From: Scytonema sp. RU_4_4
GTDB taxonomy: Bacteria; Cyanobacteriota; Cyanobacteriia; Cyanobacteriales; Nostocaceae
Assembly (NCBI GenBank): GCA_012031965.1
Contig: JAAUSC010000032.1
Location: 1 to 46,790, forward strand
Direction: 5' to 3'
DNA length: 46,790 nt
Part shown: piece by piece, positions 27,213 to 36,007 of the stretch
Position numbering within the stretch: the stretch's first letter is position 1
How the letters are laid out: the number at the start of each line of letters is the position of its first letter
The notes under the pieces: generated by a model
Databases searched by the model: none
What the model saw: the letters and a program-made list of their open reading frames with translations, nothing else
What the model was told of the DNA's origin: nothing
Translations under genes and position numbers: made by a program

Positions 27213-28255
27213 AGTTATTAATAACAGGAGCATCTGGTTTTCTTGGAAAGTATGTTGTTGCTGAAGCACTGCGACGAGGACATCAAGTGCGTGCGGTTGT
27301 GCGACCATCTAGTGATGAAAAACGCATAGCATGGCATAATCACCCAGATGTAGAGCTTATCCGTATCGATTTGCGATCGCCCAATGGTATTGTTGATGCT
27401 CTGCGAGGTGTGGACGCAGTGATCCATTTGGCAGCAGCTAAAGAAGGCGACTTTTATACACGATTTGCTGGCACAGTCATTGCTACCGAAAACTTGCTCA
27501 ATGCCATGATTTCAGCTAATGTGCTGCGGCTAGTTGATATCAGCACTTTCTCAGTGTACGACTATCTTCGCACGACATCTGGCACAACAATCACTGAAGA
27601 TACACTTATAGAGTGCGATCCTCTTGAGCGGGATGAATACGCCCAAACCAAGCTCCTTCAGGAAGAACTTGTCCGCGAATTTGAGCAAAATCACCAGGCG
27701 CAGGTGACAATTGTTCGTCCTGGATTGGTCTATGGACGAGATAACCTCTGGAGCACCCTGCTTGGAGGAAAATTAACTAACAATTTGTGGTTGCGAATCG
27801 GGGCTTATGCAACGATGCCATTGACATATGTCGAGAATTGTGCTGAGGCAATTGTCAGTGCAGTGGAAGGTGAAGAGGCTATTGGTCAAACCCTAAATAT
27901 TATAGATGACGATCTGCCCACCCAGAGAGCTTATGTCAAGCAACTGGCGAAACGCAAATACTCTTTGCCCCGGATGATTCGCGTCAATTGGACACTCATG
28001 CGGGCGATCGCCTGGATCTTCTGGTTCTACAACAAAAAAGTGCTGAATGGGCAAGCAAAGCTACCTGGTATATTCAACCCAATCATACTGGATGCCAGGT
28101 TTAAGTTATTTCACTATAGTAATGCCCGTGCCAAAAAAGTTTTGAACTGGAACCCCAGGTATTCACTCGACACTGCACTTGACCGCAGCTTTAGCAATGC
28201 CGAATTGTTGCAGGTCTCGCAGCCGATACCCTCCTTGCAACCTTTAGGCGGCTGA
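27209..28255 (+). CDS. NAD-dependent epimerase/dehydratase (extended SDR)
   Basis: The 348-residue extended short-chain dehydrogenase has the NAD-binding TGASGFLGKYVVAEAL, an Asp-rich RIDLRSP, VIHLAAAKEG and the catalytic Tyr-x-x-x-Lys in DEYAQTKLLQEEL. IVRPGLVYGRDN and LTYVENCAEAIV are typical of nucleotide-sugar epimerases/reductases. It is coupled by an ATGA overlap to the Gfo/Idh oxidoreductase and lies five bases before a GT4 gene. The pair probably modifies a nucleotide or lipid-linked sugar. The C-terminal 70 residues (LDARFKLFHYSNARAKKVLNW) match the substrate-side helices of the family. The exact reaction cannot be read. Confidence 0.88.
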   Translation: MKLLITGASGFLGKYVVAEALRRGHQVRAVVRPSSDEKRIAWHNHPDVELIRIDLRSPNGIVDALRGVDAVIHLAAAKEGDFYTRFAGTVIATENLLNAMISANVLRLVDISTFSVYDYLRTTSGTTITEDTLIECDPLERDEYAQTKLLQEELVREFEQNHQAQVTIVRPGLVYGRDNLWSTLLGGKLTNNLWLRIGAYATMPLTYVENCAEAIVSAVEGEEAIGQTLNIIDDDLPTQRAYVKQLAKRKYSLPRMIRVNWTLMRAIAWIFWFYNKKVLNGQAKLPGIFNPIILDARFKLFHYSNARAKKVLNWNPRYSLDTALDRSFSNAELLQVSQPIPSLQPLGG

Positions 28256-28260
28256 AGAGA

Positions 28261-29601
28261 ATGCGTATCGCTTACCTAACTGGTGAATATCCCAGAGCAA
28301 CAGATACTTTCATCCAGCGAGAAGTTATAACCCTGCGAGAAATGGGTGTGGACGTCCACACATTCTCTGTTCGGCGAACAGGGGATGAACATATGGTGGG
28401 AGAAGAACAGAAACGAGAGCGCGATCGCACTTTCTACATCCTTCCCCCCAATCCCATCAACTTACTGCTAGCGCACCTCGGTCTACTTCTTGCTTCCCCA
28501 AAAAAATATTTACAAGCAATTAAGCTCGCATGGTCAACCAGCCAACCTGGATTGCGAGGTGCGTTCTATCAATTCTTTTACTTTTTGGAAGCAGGTATCC
28601 TTGCCAAACAAATCCAAAAAAGGCAGATTGTACATCTACATAACCATATTGTAGAAGCCAGTGGTACCGTTGCTATGCTCGCCGCCCATCTGGGCGGTTT
28701 TACTTATAGCTTCACCTTGCACGGTCCGTACATCTTCTTCCGTCCACATCAATGGCGACTTGACGAGAAAATCAAACGAGCATTGTTTGTTTGTTGTATC
28801 AGCCACTACGCTCGCAGTCAAGGAATGATATTTGCACCCACCGACAAGTGGAATCGAATGCATATCATTCATTGTGGTATTGATCCAGCTTTATTCAATG
28901 TCGTTTCCCACAATGAGTCTGGAAAACGCTTGCTTTTCGTAGGACGACTAGCTGCAGCGAAAGGCTTACCTATCTTACTAGAAAGCCTTGTCACTTTGAG
29001 GCGATGTCTGACGACAAGCTGCTGCGCATCTACGCATTGCGAGTTAACATTAACAGTCGTTGGTGATGGTCCAGACCGTCAAAAGTTAGAACAAATGACT
29101 GCTCAGTTGGGATTAAGTCAGAATGTCAATTTCGTCGGCTATAAGTCCCAAGCTGAAGTACGCAATTATTTTCAGCAAACCGATATTTTCGTTATGTCCA
29201 GCTTTGCTGAAGGGATACCAGTTGTATTAATGGAAGCAATGGCGGCTGGTGTACCTGTCGTAGCCACCCAGATTGCAGGCGTCAGTGAGTTGGTAGAAGA
29301 TGGTGTCAACGGCTATCTTGTACCACCTGGAGACAGTATTTCCTTAACAGAGTGCATCGAAAAATTACTGAGTGATGATAAACTAAGAGCAGCATTTGGC
29401 ACAGTAGGTCGAACCAAAGTAGAAAAAGACTTTAACATACACCATGAAGTCGCACGGCTGCATCACCTAATGACTAGCGCCTTACAAGGGAAAGTAGAAC
29501 CTATTCGTCCTGATTATCAACAAAAGCAAGTTTTTCTGAACGAAGATCAGATAGTCACAACCTCTGGTTACGAATCTACCAACCGTCCTGAAACAGGGTA
29601 G
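28261..29601 (+). CDS. glycosyltransferase family 4 (colanic acid WcaL-like)
   Basis: The 446-residue GT-B enzyme begins with AYLTGEYPRATDTFIQREV, the characteristic opening of WcaL/ExoL-like GT4 proteins. The acceptor domain includes VHLHNHIVEASGTVAMLA and FTLHGPYIFF. The donor domain has LLFVGRLAAAKGLPILLE, LTVVGDGPDRQKLEQM, VNFVGYKSQAEVRNYF and the EX7E block SSFAEGIPVVLMEAMAAGVPVVAT. The C-terminal 40 residues after DFNIHHEVARLHHL are extra and low-complexity. It follows the epimerase by five bases. Its linkage and sugar are unknown. The family is clear. Confidence 0.9.
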   Translation: MRIAYLTGEYPRATDTFIQREVITLREMGVDVHTFSVRRTGDEHMVGEEQKRERDRTFYILPPNPINLLLAHLGLLLASPKKYLQAIKLAWSTSQPGLRGAFYQFFYFLEAGILAKQIQKRQIVHLHNHIVEASGTVAMLAAHLGGFTYSFTLHGPYIFFRPHQWRLDEKIKRALFVCCISHYARSQGMIFAPTDKWNRMHIIHCGIDPALFNVVSHNESGKRLLFVGRLAAAKGLPILLESLVTLRRCLTTSCCASTHCELTLTVVGDGPDRQKLEQMTAQLGLSQNVNFVGYKSQAEVRNYFQQTDIFVMSSFAEGIPVVLMEAMAAGVPVVATQIAGVSELVEDGVNGYLVPPGDSISLTECIEKLLSDDKLRAAFGTVGRTKVEKDFNIHHEVARLHHLMTSALQGKVEPIRPDYQQKQVFLNEDQIVTTSGYESTNRPETG

Positions 29602-29644
29602 CACTGATATCATCCAAAAAATATTTCCCAACGCCTTTGTAGAA

Positions 29645-30038
29645 ATGAACCCCAAAGTCTCATCGACAACTTCAACAACTTCAGTAGCTAAGCCCAAAGA
29701 GCATTTCTATTTTCTTGATGCGCTACGCGGTATTGCAGCCTTATGGGTCATTTTATTCCATGCTCCCTTAGATGGGCATAAAGTGGCGATCGCTACAATT
29801 TCTCGGTCATATTTCTTACAGTCTGTATCTGACCCATACTCCCATCTATGGAGCAGCATTTTTCGTGGGTATTAAGGTGCTTGACGATAGTGTTTTAAGC
29901 GAAGCGTTTTGCTTATTACTAGGAATTCTTGTCAGTGTTGGCTTTGCCGCTATCATGTGGCAATTCGTAGAGAAACCATCCATCTACTTGAGTCAAAAGG
30001 TCAAGCTTGCAAAGAACAAGAAGGTCATTTGTGTATGA
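29645..30038 (+). pseudogene. acyltransferase 3 (OafA-like) with a large internal deletion
   Basis: The first 30 or so codons (FYFLDALRGIAALWVILFHAP) are the unmistakable start of an acyltransferase-3 membrane protein. The next frame encodes its C-terminus: LQFLGHISYSLYLTHTPI, a helix pair, and FAAIMWQFVEKPSIYLSQ. A complete enzyme has roughly 350-400 residues, so about 250 are missing. The junction between the two ends falls at a HIP1 site (29786-29793), and the frames no longer match. It would have added acetyl or another acyl group to the polysaccharide. It lies between the GT4 and flippase genes. The remnant cannot encode a working enzyme. Confidence 0.85.
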
Positions 30039-30123
30039 AGTTAAAGTCGTCATGCTGTATTATTCAGAAGTGCATCACTCACTCTACAGAATCTACTATT
30101 AGACCTAATTTTTTTTATCAATT

Positions 30124-31464
30124 ATGACATCTTTAAAAAAGCTTGCTATCCGTGGTGCAATCTGGACAATTCTTGGTTTTGGAGGTATTCAAATCCTACG
30201 GTTTGGGAATAATTTGATTTTGACTCGCCTACTGAAACCAGAGTATTTTGGTTTAATGGCTTTGGTCACGACCCTCAGGGTTGGTCTAGAGTTATTTTCA
30301 GACGTTGGTATTGCTCAAAATATAGTTAATAGTAAACGAGGCGATGAACCTGCTTTTTTAAATACTGCTTGGACTATAAAAGTTATTCGTGGTGTAGTCA
30401 TTTGGATTGTTTGTTTATTTCTGAGCTTTCCAGCGGCAAATTTCTATGGTGACCAACGCTTGTTGTGGCTCATTCCTATTGGTCTAGTGTACTCAATTTT
30501 TGATGGATTTAGCTCTACTAGCGTACATACTCTTCATCGCCGGATGGAACTGGGTAAGATTTCCCTGTATGAACTGATATTGCAAGCATGTTTTTTGTCT
30601 ACCTTATGTGTCTTGGTTTGGTTATATCCAGAAGTCTGGACTTTAGCTATTGGGATGGTGGTAGGAGCAATATACAAGTTAATCAGCAGCTATTGGTTAA
30701 TACCAAAATATTCCAACCGCTTCGCATGGGAGCCGGAAGCAGTCAAAGAGATTCTGTCCTTTGGTAAGTGGATGTTTATTGCATCAGCGCTCATGTTTGC
30801 GGCTGAACAAGCTGATCGCCTGGTTTTGGGTAAGCTCTTGTCATTTCAAATGCTAGGCGTTTATACAGTAGCTTATACCCTGGCAAGTATACCCCGAGAA
30901 GTTATTAAACAACTTAGCCATAAAGTCATTTTTCCTGCAATTTCCCAGCAAGCTGACTTGCCAAGGTCAAGTTTGCGAGCGAAAATTCTCCGCCAACGAC
31001 GACTCATGTTGATAGGGTTTGCGATTGTATTAGGGATTTTAGTTAGTGTTGGCGATTTAGTGATCACTGTACTATATGACCAAAGATACGCTGCGGCTAC
31101 CTGGATGATGCCAATTTTATGCAGTGGCATTTGGTTCTCGCTGCTATTTTACACTATCAGCCCTGCTCTGTTGGCAATTAGCAAGCCGTTATACTCAGCT
31201 CAAAGTAATTTTGCTCGATTTGGAATCATCGCTCTGGGTGTACCTTTGGCATATTACAGCTTTGGTGAACTGGGGGCTATTATCGTCATTGCATTTAGCG
31301 ATTTGCCTTTATATATGGTCAACCTTTATGGACTTTGGCAGGAAAAACTCTTGTGTTTAGCTCAAGATATTCAAACGACTGCTTTTTTTATCGGAGTACT
31401 TGCTTTGTTTTTAATCATTCGCAGCTCTTTGGGGTTTGGTCTGCCAATTCAAGGAATACTTTAG
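30124..31464 (+). CDS. Wzx-type lipid-linked oligosaccharide flippase
   Basis: The 446-residue polytopic protein of the MATE/PST superfamily has twelve or so helices. It opens with the typical RGAIWTILGFGGIQILRFGNNLILTRLL and PEYFGLMALVTTLRVGLELFSDVGIAQNIV. The middle has WMFIASALMFAAEQADRLVLGKLLS and PREVIKQLSHKVIFPAIS, which are normal blocks in WzxC-like flippases. It should move the undecaprenyl-linked repeat unit across the inner membrane to the Wzy polymerase at 23673. The start is the ATG at MTSLKKLAIRG, the usual family opening. It follows the broken acyltransferase and is followed by a 300-base gap. Confidence 0.9.
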   Translation: MTSLKKLAIRGAIWTILGFGGIQILRFGNNLILTRLLKPEYFGLMALVTTLRVGLELFSDVGIAQNIVNSKRGDEPAFLNTAWTIKVIRGVVIWIVCLFLSFPAANFYGDQRLLWLIPIGLVYSIFDGFSSTSVHTLHRRMELGKISLYELILQACFLSTLCVLVWLYPEVWTLAIGMVVGAIYKLISSYWLIPKYSNRFAWEPEAVKEILSFGKWMFIASALMFAAEQADRLVLGKLLSFQMLGVYTVAYTLASIPREVIKQLSHKVIFPAISQQADLPRSSLRAKILRQRRLMLIGFAIVLGILVSVGDLVITVLYDQRYAAATWMMPILCSGIWFSLLFYTISPALLAISKPLYSAQSNFARFGIIALGVPLAYYSFGELGAIIVIAFSDLPLYMVNLYGLWQEKLLCLAQDIQTTAFFIGVLALFLIIRSSLGFGLPIQGIL

Positions 31465-31768
31465 TGAATACAAAAGTTGTTATGTTGGTTAAGTCATCAC
31501 AAAGTTATTAAAGATACTGTAAAATTTGAGCAAAAAACACTTAAGTCTATGGGGTTTATGATATATACTATCTTGACACTACTGTTCCAGTATTCTCACC
31601 CTCAACCAAGTCACTAATGGGGTAATGTGTGCAATGACACTCGTGATACAACCAGTGTAAAGGGTTTATAGCTGAGCCATAACGAGTTAACGTTAGTTTA
31701 GCTCTTAAAAATCCTAGAGCGGCGAGCAACAGGAGTGTCAAAGTTCTACAAATTACTAAACCATTAAG
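31465..31768. other. intergenic region, no gene seen
   Basis: About 300 bases separate the flippase and the last glycosyltransferase of the locus. A minus-strand open frame at 31568-31789 has no recognisable domain or ribosome-binding site and runs into the start of the next gene. No strong hairpin or promoter is called. Confidence 0.35.
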
Positions 31769-32905
31769 ATGAGCATCTTGAAATACCACATAGCTTTATG
31801 TCCTTCATGTGACTTAGAAGCGATCGCTCGAACTGCTCAAGCTGGAAAAAACCCTAGGCATACAATGTGGGATTTCACTCAGCTTTTAGGGGCGACTATT
31901 CATCAACCGACAGGTGAGCAAGTGTTGCCCATAGATAGAATGCGTGCAAAGATTATAGGTACTCCTGAATACTGGGCTTTAGCACGCAAGTTGTCTTTGC
32001 AGCTTCAGGAAGAAGATATTGTCTATTGCACTGGTGAACACATCGGCTTTCCAATTGCTGCGCTTTGCAGTACTAAACAGAAGCGACCCAAAATAATTGT
32101 TTTTGTTAACAACATTAACCGACCACGAGCTCGTTTAGCGTTGAAGCTTTTTCGCCTAGCAGACCGGATTGATTTATTTGTCACAACTACCTCTGGTCAG
32201 GCTAAATTCCTTCATCACAACCTGCGCTTCAGCGAAAACCGAGTCTATCTACTTCCTTCAATACCTATAGATGCATCTTTCTTCACACCAGGACCGACTT
32301 CAGCAAATAAATCACGTCCAATAATTGGTAGTGGAGGTTTGGAGAAACGGGACTATCGGACTCTGGCTGATGCGACTCAAGACTTGAATGTCGATGTAAA
32401 GATTTGCGCTTTCTCGCCTAGCACAACTGCATCAACACGATCGTTTCCAAAAATTATACCCAGTAATATGTCGTTTCGCTTTTACGACTGGTGCGATTTA
32501 TTGCAGCTTTACCGCGATTCCGATGTAGTTGTCTTAAGCCTTTTTGATAATAATTACCAAGCTGGTCTCACCACTATGTTTGAAGCTATGGCTTGTCGGC
32601 GACCTGTAATAGTCACTCGTTCGCCAGGAGTTATTACTGATCTGATTAATTCGGGTATTGTGACTGGTGTGAATCCCTGTGACCCCATTGGGCTCAAGCA
32701 AGCAATCCAAAGCCTCTTACATGATTCTCAAAAAGCTGAAATCCAGGCTCACAGAGGTTATGAACTGGTACACAACCAACACAATCATAGTAAGTATGTT
32801 CAAGCTTTGGTCACAAAAGTTATCTCCACATTTCGGGACACAAATAACTCGTCATCCCTTCCCTTAATTCAAAATTCAATCCGGGACTGCGGAGCGCTGC
32901 GCTAA
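31769..32905 (+). CDS. glycosyltransferase (GT4-like GT-B fold)
   Basis: The 378-residue protein has a GT-B layout. The donor-side domain includes PIIGSGGLEKRDYRTLADA, the DVVVLSLFDNNYQAGLTTMFEAMACRRPVIVT block, in which Glu fills the EX7E-like site, and GVNPCDPIGLKQAIQSLL. The N-terminal half (YHIALCPSCDLEAIAR, EDIVYCTGEHIGFPIAALC) is atypical, so the subfamily is uncertain. The last nine residues (IRDCGALR and the stop) are encoded by a GC-rich dispersed repeat starting near 32882, so the natural C-terminus may have been replaced. It is the last gene of the polysaccharide locus. No clear terminator follows. Confidence 0.82.
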   Translation: MSILKYHIALCPSCDLEAIARTAQAGKNPRHTMWDFTQLLGATIHQPTGEQVLPIDRMRAKIIGTPEYWALARKLSLQLQEEDIVYCTGEHIGFPIAALCSTKQKRPKIIVFVNNINRPRARLALKLFRLADRIDLFVTTTSGQAKFLHHNLRFSENRVYLLPSIPIDASFFTPGPTSANKSRPIIGSGGLEKRDYRTLADATQDLNVDVKICAFSPSTTASTRSFPKIIPSNMSFRFYDWCDLLQLYRDSDVVVLSLFDNNYQAGLTTMFEAMACRRPVIVTRSPGVITDLINSGIVTGVNPCDPIGLKQAIQSLLHDSQKAEIQAHRGYELVHNQHNHSKYVQALVTKVISTFRDTNNSSSLPLIQNSIRDCGALR

Positions 32906-32940
32906 CAAAGGAGGGCTGCGCCCCGCTCCGCTAACAAAAT
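32882..32940. repeat. dispersed GC-rich repeat overlapping a stop codon
   Basis: Two copies of a GGAGCG..GCGCTAACAAA-like unit (32889-32907 and about 32921-32938) flank GGGCTGCGCCCC. The first copy supplies the last codons and the TAA of the glycosyltransferase at 31769. The same word family is found in other intergenic repeats here (17117, 42170). Confidence 0.55.
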
Positions 32941-33079
32941 TAAGCACGACCAGGATAAATCCGGAGAGAAGTTACCAGGAGGGTTTCCAACGCTCTTATC
33001 CTACGGAGCTTGTCTCTGGTGCAGTACTGGCTCCTCCAAGCAAACTTCGGAAGTACACCACACTATAAAATAAGGGCTT

Positions 33080-33425
33080 TTGACACTCTCCGCCCTATAA
33101 GTGCGGAGATTCTTGGGCTGAACTTGCCTTTTTTGGATTGCTCTTACTCAAGGTCTTACGGTTCATGCTTGTCCGAACTATAGTTTTTTAGGCTACAGTC
33201 CACTTCCGGACAACTCCCCAAGCGTTTACCCATTTGGTGGGTACGTTCCCCTGTGCCCCAGGGTACGTGGATTACTCCAAAAGCTTTTAAGTTTTTGACA
33301 ATCGTTTGAAAGCCTTAGCTGTTTATCGAGTTCTCGCTGCTCGTTGCCCCTAAAATTTCTAACTCAAAGTGTGTCTTAACTGTTTCACGATGTTAGAGGA
33401 GTTTCACCCCGGCGTCTTGATTATA
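33080..33425 (-). ncRNA. structured RNA element, IS200/IS605 omega-RNA / HEARO-like, without nuclease gene
   Basis: This 350-base non-coding region folds extensively. On the plus strand the stems are TCTCCGC/GCGGAGA (33087-33093 with 33103-33109) and TTGTCCG/CGGACAA (33169-33175 with 33207-33213), the latter enclosing ACTATAG/CTACAGT. There is also ACCCA/TGGGT (33228-33232 with 33238-33242). A perfect -10 box TATAAT reads on the minus strand at 33425-33420. Just upstream of it lies a strong hairpin (33438-33465, GCCGTCC/GGACGG), placed like an insertion-sequence end. The minus-strand 3' end runs into TCAA at about 33083-33080, similar to right-end cleavage motifs of this IS group. No tnpB, iscB or tnpA frame accompanies it. 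Further pairings (GGATAA/TTATCC, 32955-33001) suggest it may extend. The link to omega RNAs is inference from architecture and general resemblance. Confidence 0.45.
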
Positions 33426-33437
33426 ACACGTTTTGGC

Positions 33438-33465
33438 AAAAGCCGTCCTAGAAGGACGGGGCTTT
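33438..33465 (-). repeat. hairpin at the presumed end of the RNA element
   Basis: The arms AAAGCCGTCC and GGACGGGGCTTT with a four-base loop form a stable hairpin. On the minus strand it lies 13 bases upstream of the TATAAT box of the structured RNA. It could be a transposon end structure or a terminator insulating the RNA from upstream transcription. Confidence 0.5.
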
Positions 33466-33518
33466 AAACCCAACTTTTAGGTAACTGTAACTTAATTTCT
33501 ACCCACTTATGCCCATCT

Positions 33519-33716
33519 CTACTCATTTTCCGGTAAGTCTGATATAAGTTGATCAACAAATTCCCTAAGCCGTTCTTTCCAGTCAGGGACGGCTTTTAAT
33601 TTTTCCCGCACACCAACTCTTACGTTGAAACAAACAGGTGTCCGGTTGAAAATTTGGCGTTGCAGAATAGTAAAGATGAATAAGAGCCATGGCACATGGC
33701 TTATTTTTCCAGGCAT
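33519..33716 (-). CDS. small hypothetical protein, possibly RHH-like or a gene remnant
   Basis: The 65-codon frame ends with NVRVGVREKLKAVPDWKERLREFVDQLISDL, a strand-helix-helix pattern reminiscent of ribbon-helix-helix or IS-accessory proteins. The first 30 residues (hydrophobic, PWLLFIFTIL) look unrelated, so the true start may be internal or lost. It lies on the same strand as, and upstream of, the structured RNA element, which would fit a leftover of a larger insertion sequence. No ribosome-binding site is obvious. The call is weak. Confidence 0.3.
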   Translation of the reverse strand: MPGKISHVPWLLFIFTILQRQIFNRTPVCFNVRVGVREKLKAVPDWKERLREFVDQLISDLPENE

Positions 33717-33854
33717 ACCCCTGCAAAGGAAAACCCCACCCCAGAAAGAATGGGCTTTCCCGTCGTCTTTTTGTAAAAATCGTTTTTTAGAGGTATATTA
33801 TGATTAAGTAGAAAAATATACGTAATTTTACGGAATTGTAACTTTTAAATAACC

Positions 33855-35899
33855 GTGGAACAACTACCGGAAGCTTTAGGACAAATTCTCCAAGACAAGC
33901 CCCTTGGTTCCATTCAGCGGTTTGTACTTCATCAATCATGGCTGGGGAAAACTTATAGTGAAATGGCCAAAGGCTCAGGCTACCGTAGCGATTATATTAA
34001 GGAAGTTGGCTCCCAGTTGTGGCAAGACCTTTCAGACGCACTTGGCGAAAGGGTAACCAAGAAAAATCTGCATCTAGTTTTGAGTAGACTCCAGCAAAAT
34101 AACATTGTTCAGCACAACGACCATCCCCAACAAGAGCTTCAAGCAAACTTTGATGCACAAAGAAATTCTCTCAATTTAGTCACAGGGACTAAGCCAGAGT
34201 TTCCCAGCGGTCCTGTACCACTGGCTTCTCCTCTCTACATCAATCGCCCTCCACTTGAAGAACTTGTTTGTGCGGAAATCATACAACCGGGTTCCTTGCT
34301 CCGTATCAAAGCACCCAGGAAAATGGGGAAAAGTTCGCTGCTCAACAGGGTTATTGCTCATGCAAAGGAACAGGGTTATAAAACTGTTTATTTAGACTTT
34401 CAGGAAGCTGATGAAGCTGTTTTTGCATCAATAGAGAAATTTTTGCGTTGGTTCTGCATCAATGTCAGCAGACAGCTGAACCTTCCCCCCAATTTGGATG
34501 ATTATTGGGATGCAGAGATGGGCAGCAAAGTGAGCTGCAAAATCTATTTCGAGGGATATTTGCTGCAGTACATTGATAGTAGTGCTGTAGTCTTGGCTTT
34601 GAATGAAGTCAATCGGATTTTTGAGCATCCTAAAATCGCTCAAGACTTTTTACCAATGCTGCGATTTTGGCACGAACAAGCAAAACAGGATAGCACTTGG
34701 CAAAAATTGCACTTAGTGGTGGTTCATAGCACAGAAATCTATATCCCGCTCAAGCTTAACCAATCTCCTTTCAATGTTGGACTAACAGTTTCATTACCAC
34801 CATTTACTCTCAAGCAAGTACAGGATTTAGCACAACGCTACGGAATAGATTGGGCTGCAGACTCCGAAGGAGCACAACGTCTTGCACCCCTACAAGCAAT
34901 GATGGGGGGGCATCCCTATCTGGTCAGTCTTGCGCTTTATCACATGTGTCAGGAGGAGGTAACACTAGAGGTGTTATTACAAAAAGCTCCTACACTCAGT
35001 GGAATTTATAGTCAGCATATCATAGAACTCTTGACCATACTCCAAGCTGATCCACAATTGATGTCAGCTATGCAACAAGTTGTCACTGCTGATGAAAGCG
35101 TGCAACTCGATGTGCTCGCCGCTTACAAGCTAGAAAGCATGGGTCTGGTTCAACTAGATGGTAATCATGCAAAGCCAAGTTGCGAACTGTATCGCCTTTT
35201 CTTTAGTCAGCAGTTTGGAAAGCAAAATGGTGCTCATGCTTATTCACAGTCGTTGGAGGAAGAACAACCAGAATCCGATCACATAAGTCAAGCTCATGCT
35301 TTAAGTCAATTTGTCAATCCACATTACTTTACCCAATATTTGCACATGGAGTGGCAGCAGTGGCTAACAAAGGCTTCAATGCTATCTCTGATAGTATGTG
35401 AAATTGACTATTTTAGGTTTTACAGTAAACTCACGACTATCAAACTGGGATAGACAGTTTACAGCAAATTGCCAATACGATCGGTGACTACTTGAGCGAT
35501 CAAGCTACTCTCATGACGCACTATGAGGGAACAAAGTTTGCCGCAGTCTTACCTCAAACACCCGGCGATATTGCTGTTGAAATTGCAGAAAATATTCGCA
35601 AGAAAGTTATGGAATTGGCGATCGCCCGTATCAGTGTCGAGGAGTTGCCAGAAGATAACTTCTACCCTGTTCTGATAGGAAACAGGCAAGTCGTTCCCTT
35701 GGAAGGATTGAGCAGTGCTCAAGTTGATGGATTTCCTGCTCCATTTCTCACTGTTAGCTTTGGACTTGCAACTGCAAGACCCAACCATGAAACCTCACCT
35801 GGAATGTTAATTGCTGCTGCTGAAGAAGCTCTTTTTCAGGCGAAAAGAAAGGGGCACAATTGTGTGATTTTAAACTCAGTTTTATGTGAAGCAATTTAG
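33855..35899 (+). pseudogene. vMAP HTH - AAA-like ATPase - degenerate GGDEF protein, frameshifted
   Basis: Together two frames encode about 681 residues. Residues 1-80 resemble the N-terminal HTH of vWA-MoxR-associated (vMAP) proteins (GKTYSEMAKGSGYRSDYIKEVGSQLW). An AAA-like domain follows with P-loop APRKMGKSSLLNR (Lys159), but its Walker B reads LALNEVNRIF, with Asn250 and Asn253 where Asp is usual. The tail is a GGDEF-like domain: LSLIVCEIDYF, then after a frame change near 35443-35450, DSLQQIANTIG, HYEGTKFAAVLP in place of GGEEF, and FLTVSFGLATA. One A missing in the run CAAACTGGG would restore the frame. The GTG at 33855 is the start and lacks a clear ribosome-binding site. Ser/Asp sites needed for cyclic-di-GMP synthesis are gone, so even a repaired protein would be a sensor or scaffold. 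Confidence 0.8.
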
Positions 35900-36007
35900 A
35901 GCGTGTCTATTCATGCTTCCCCCTTTTTTAAAAACTTTATTAGATTACCGATACAAACATCTTGATGTCTGAACAAAAGCAATTTAAGATTAAAATCTTC
36001 AAATTGA

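Noticed and set aside
31568-31789. Minus-strand 73-codon frame between flippase and last glycosyltransferase
   Set aside because: No recognisable domain, odd composition, and it overlaps the start of the plus-strand gene.
33060-33425. Reading the structured region as a group II intron or as a truncated tnpB coding end
   Set aside because: No domain V-like motif or reverse transcriptase is present, and translations in all minus-strand frames are interrupted without TnpB zinc-finger or RuvC motifs.
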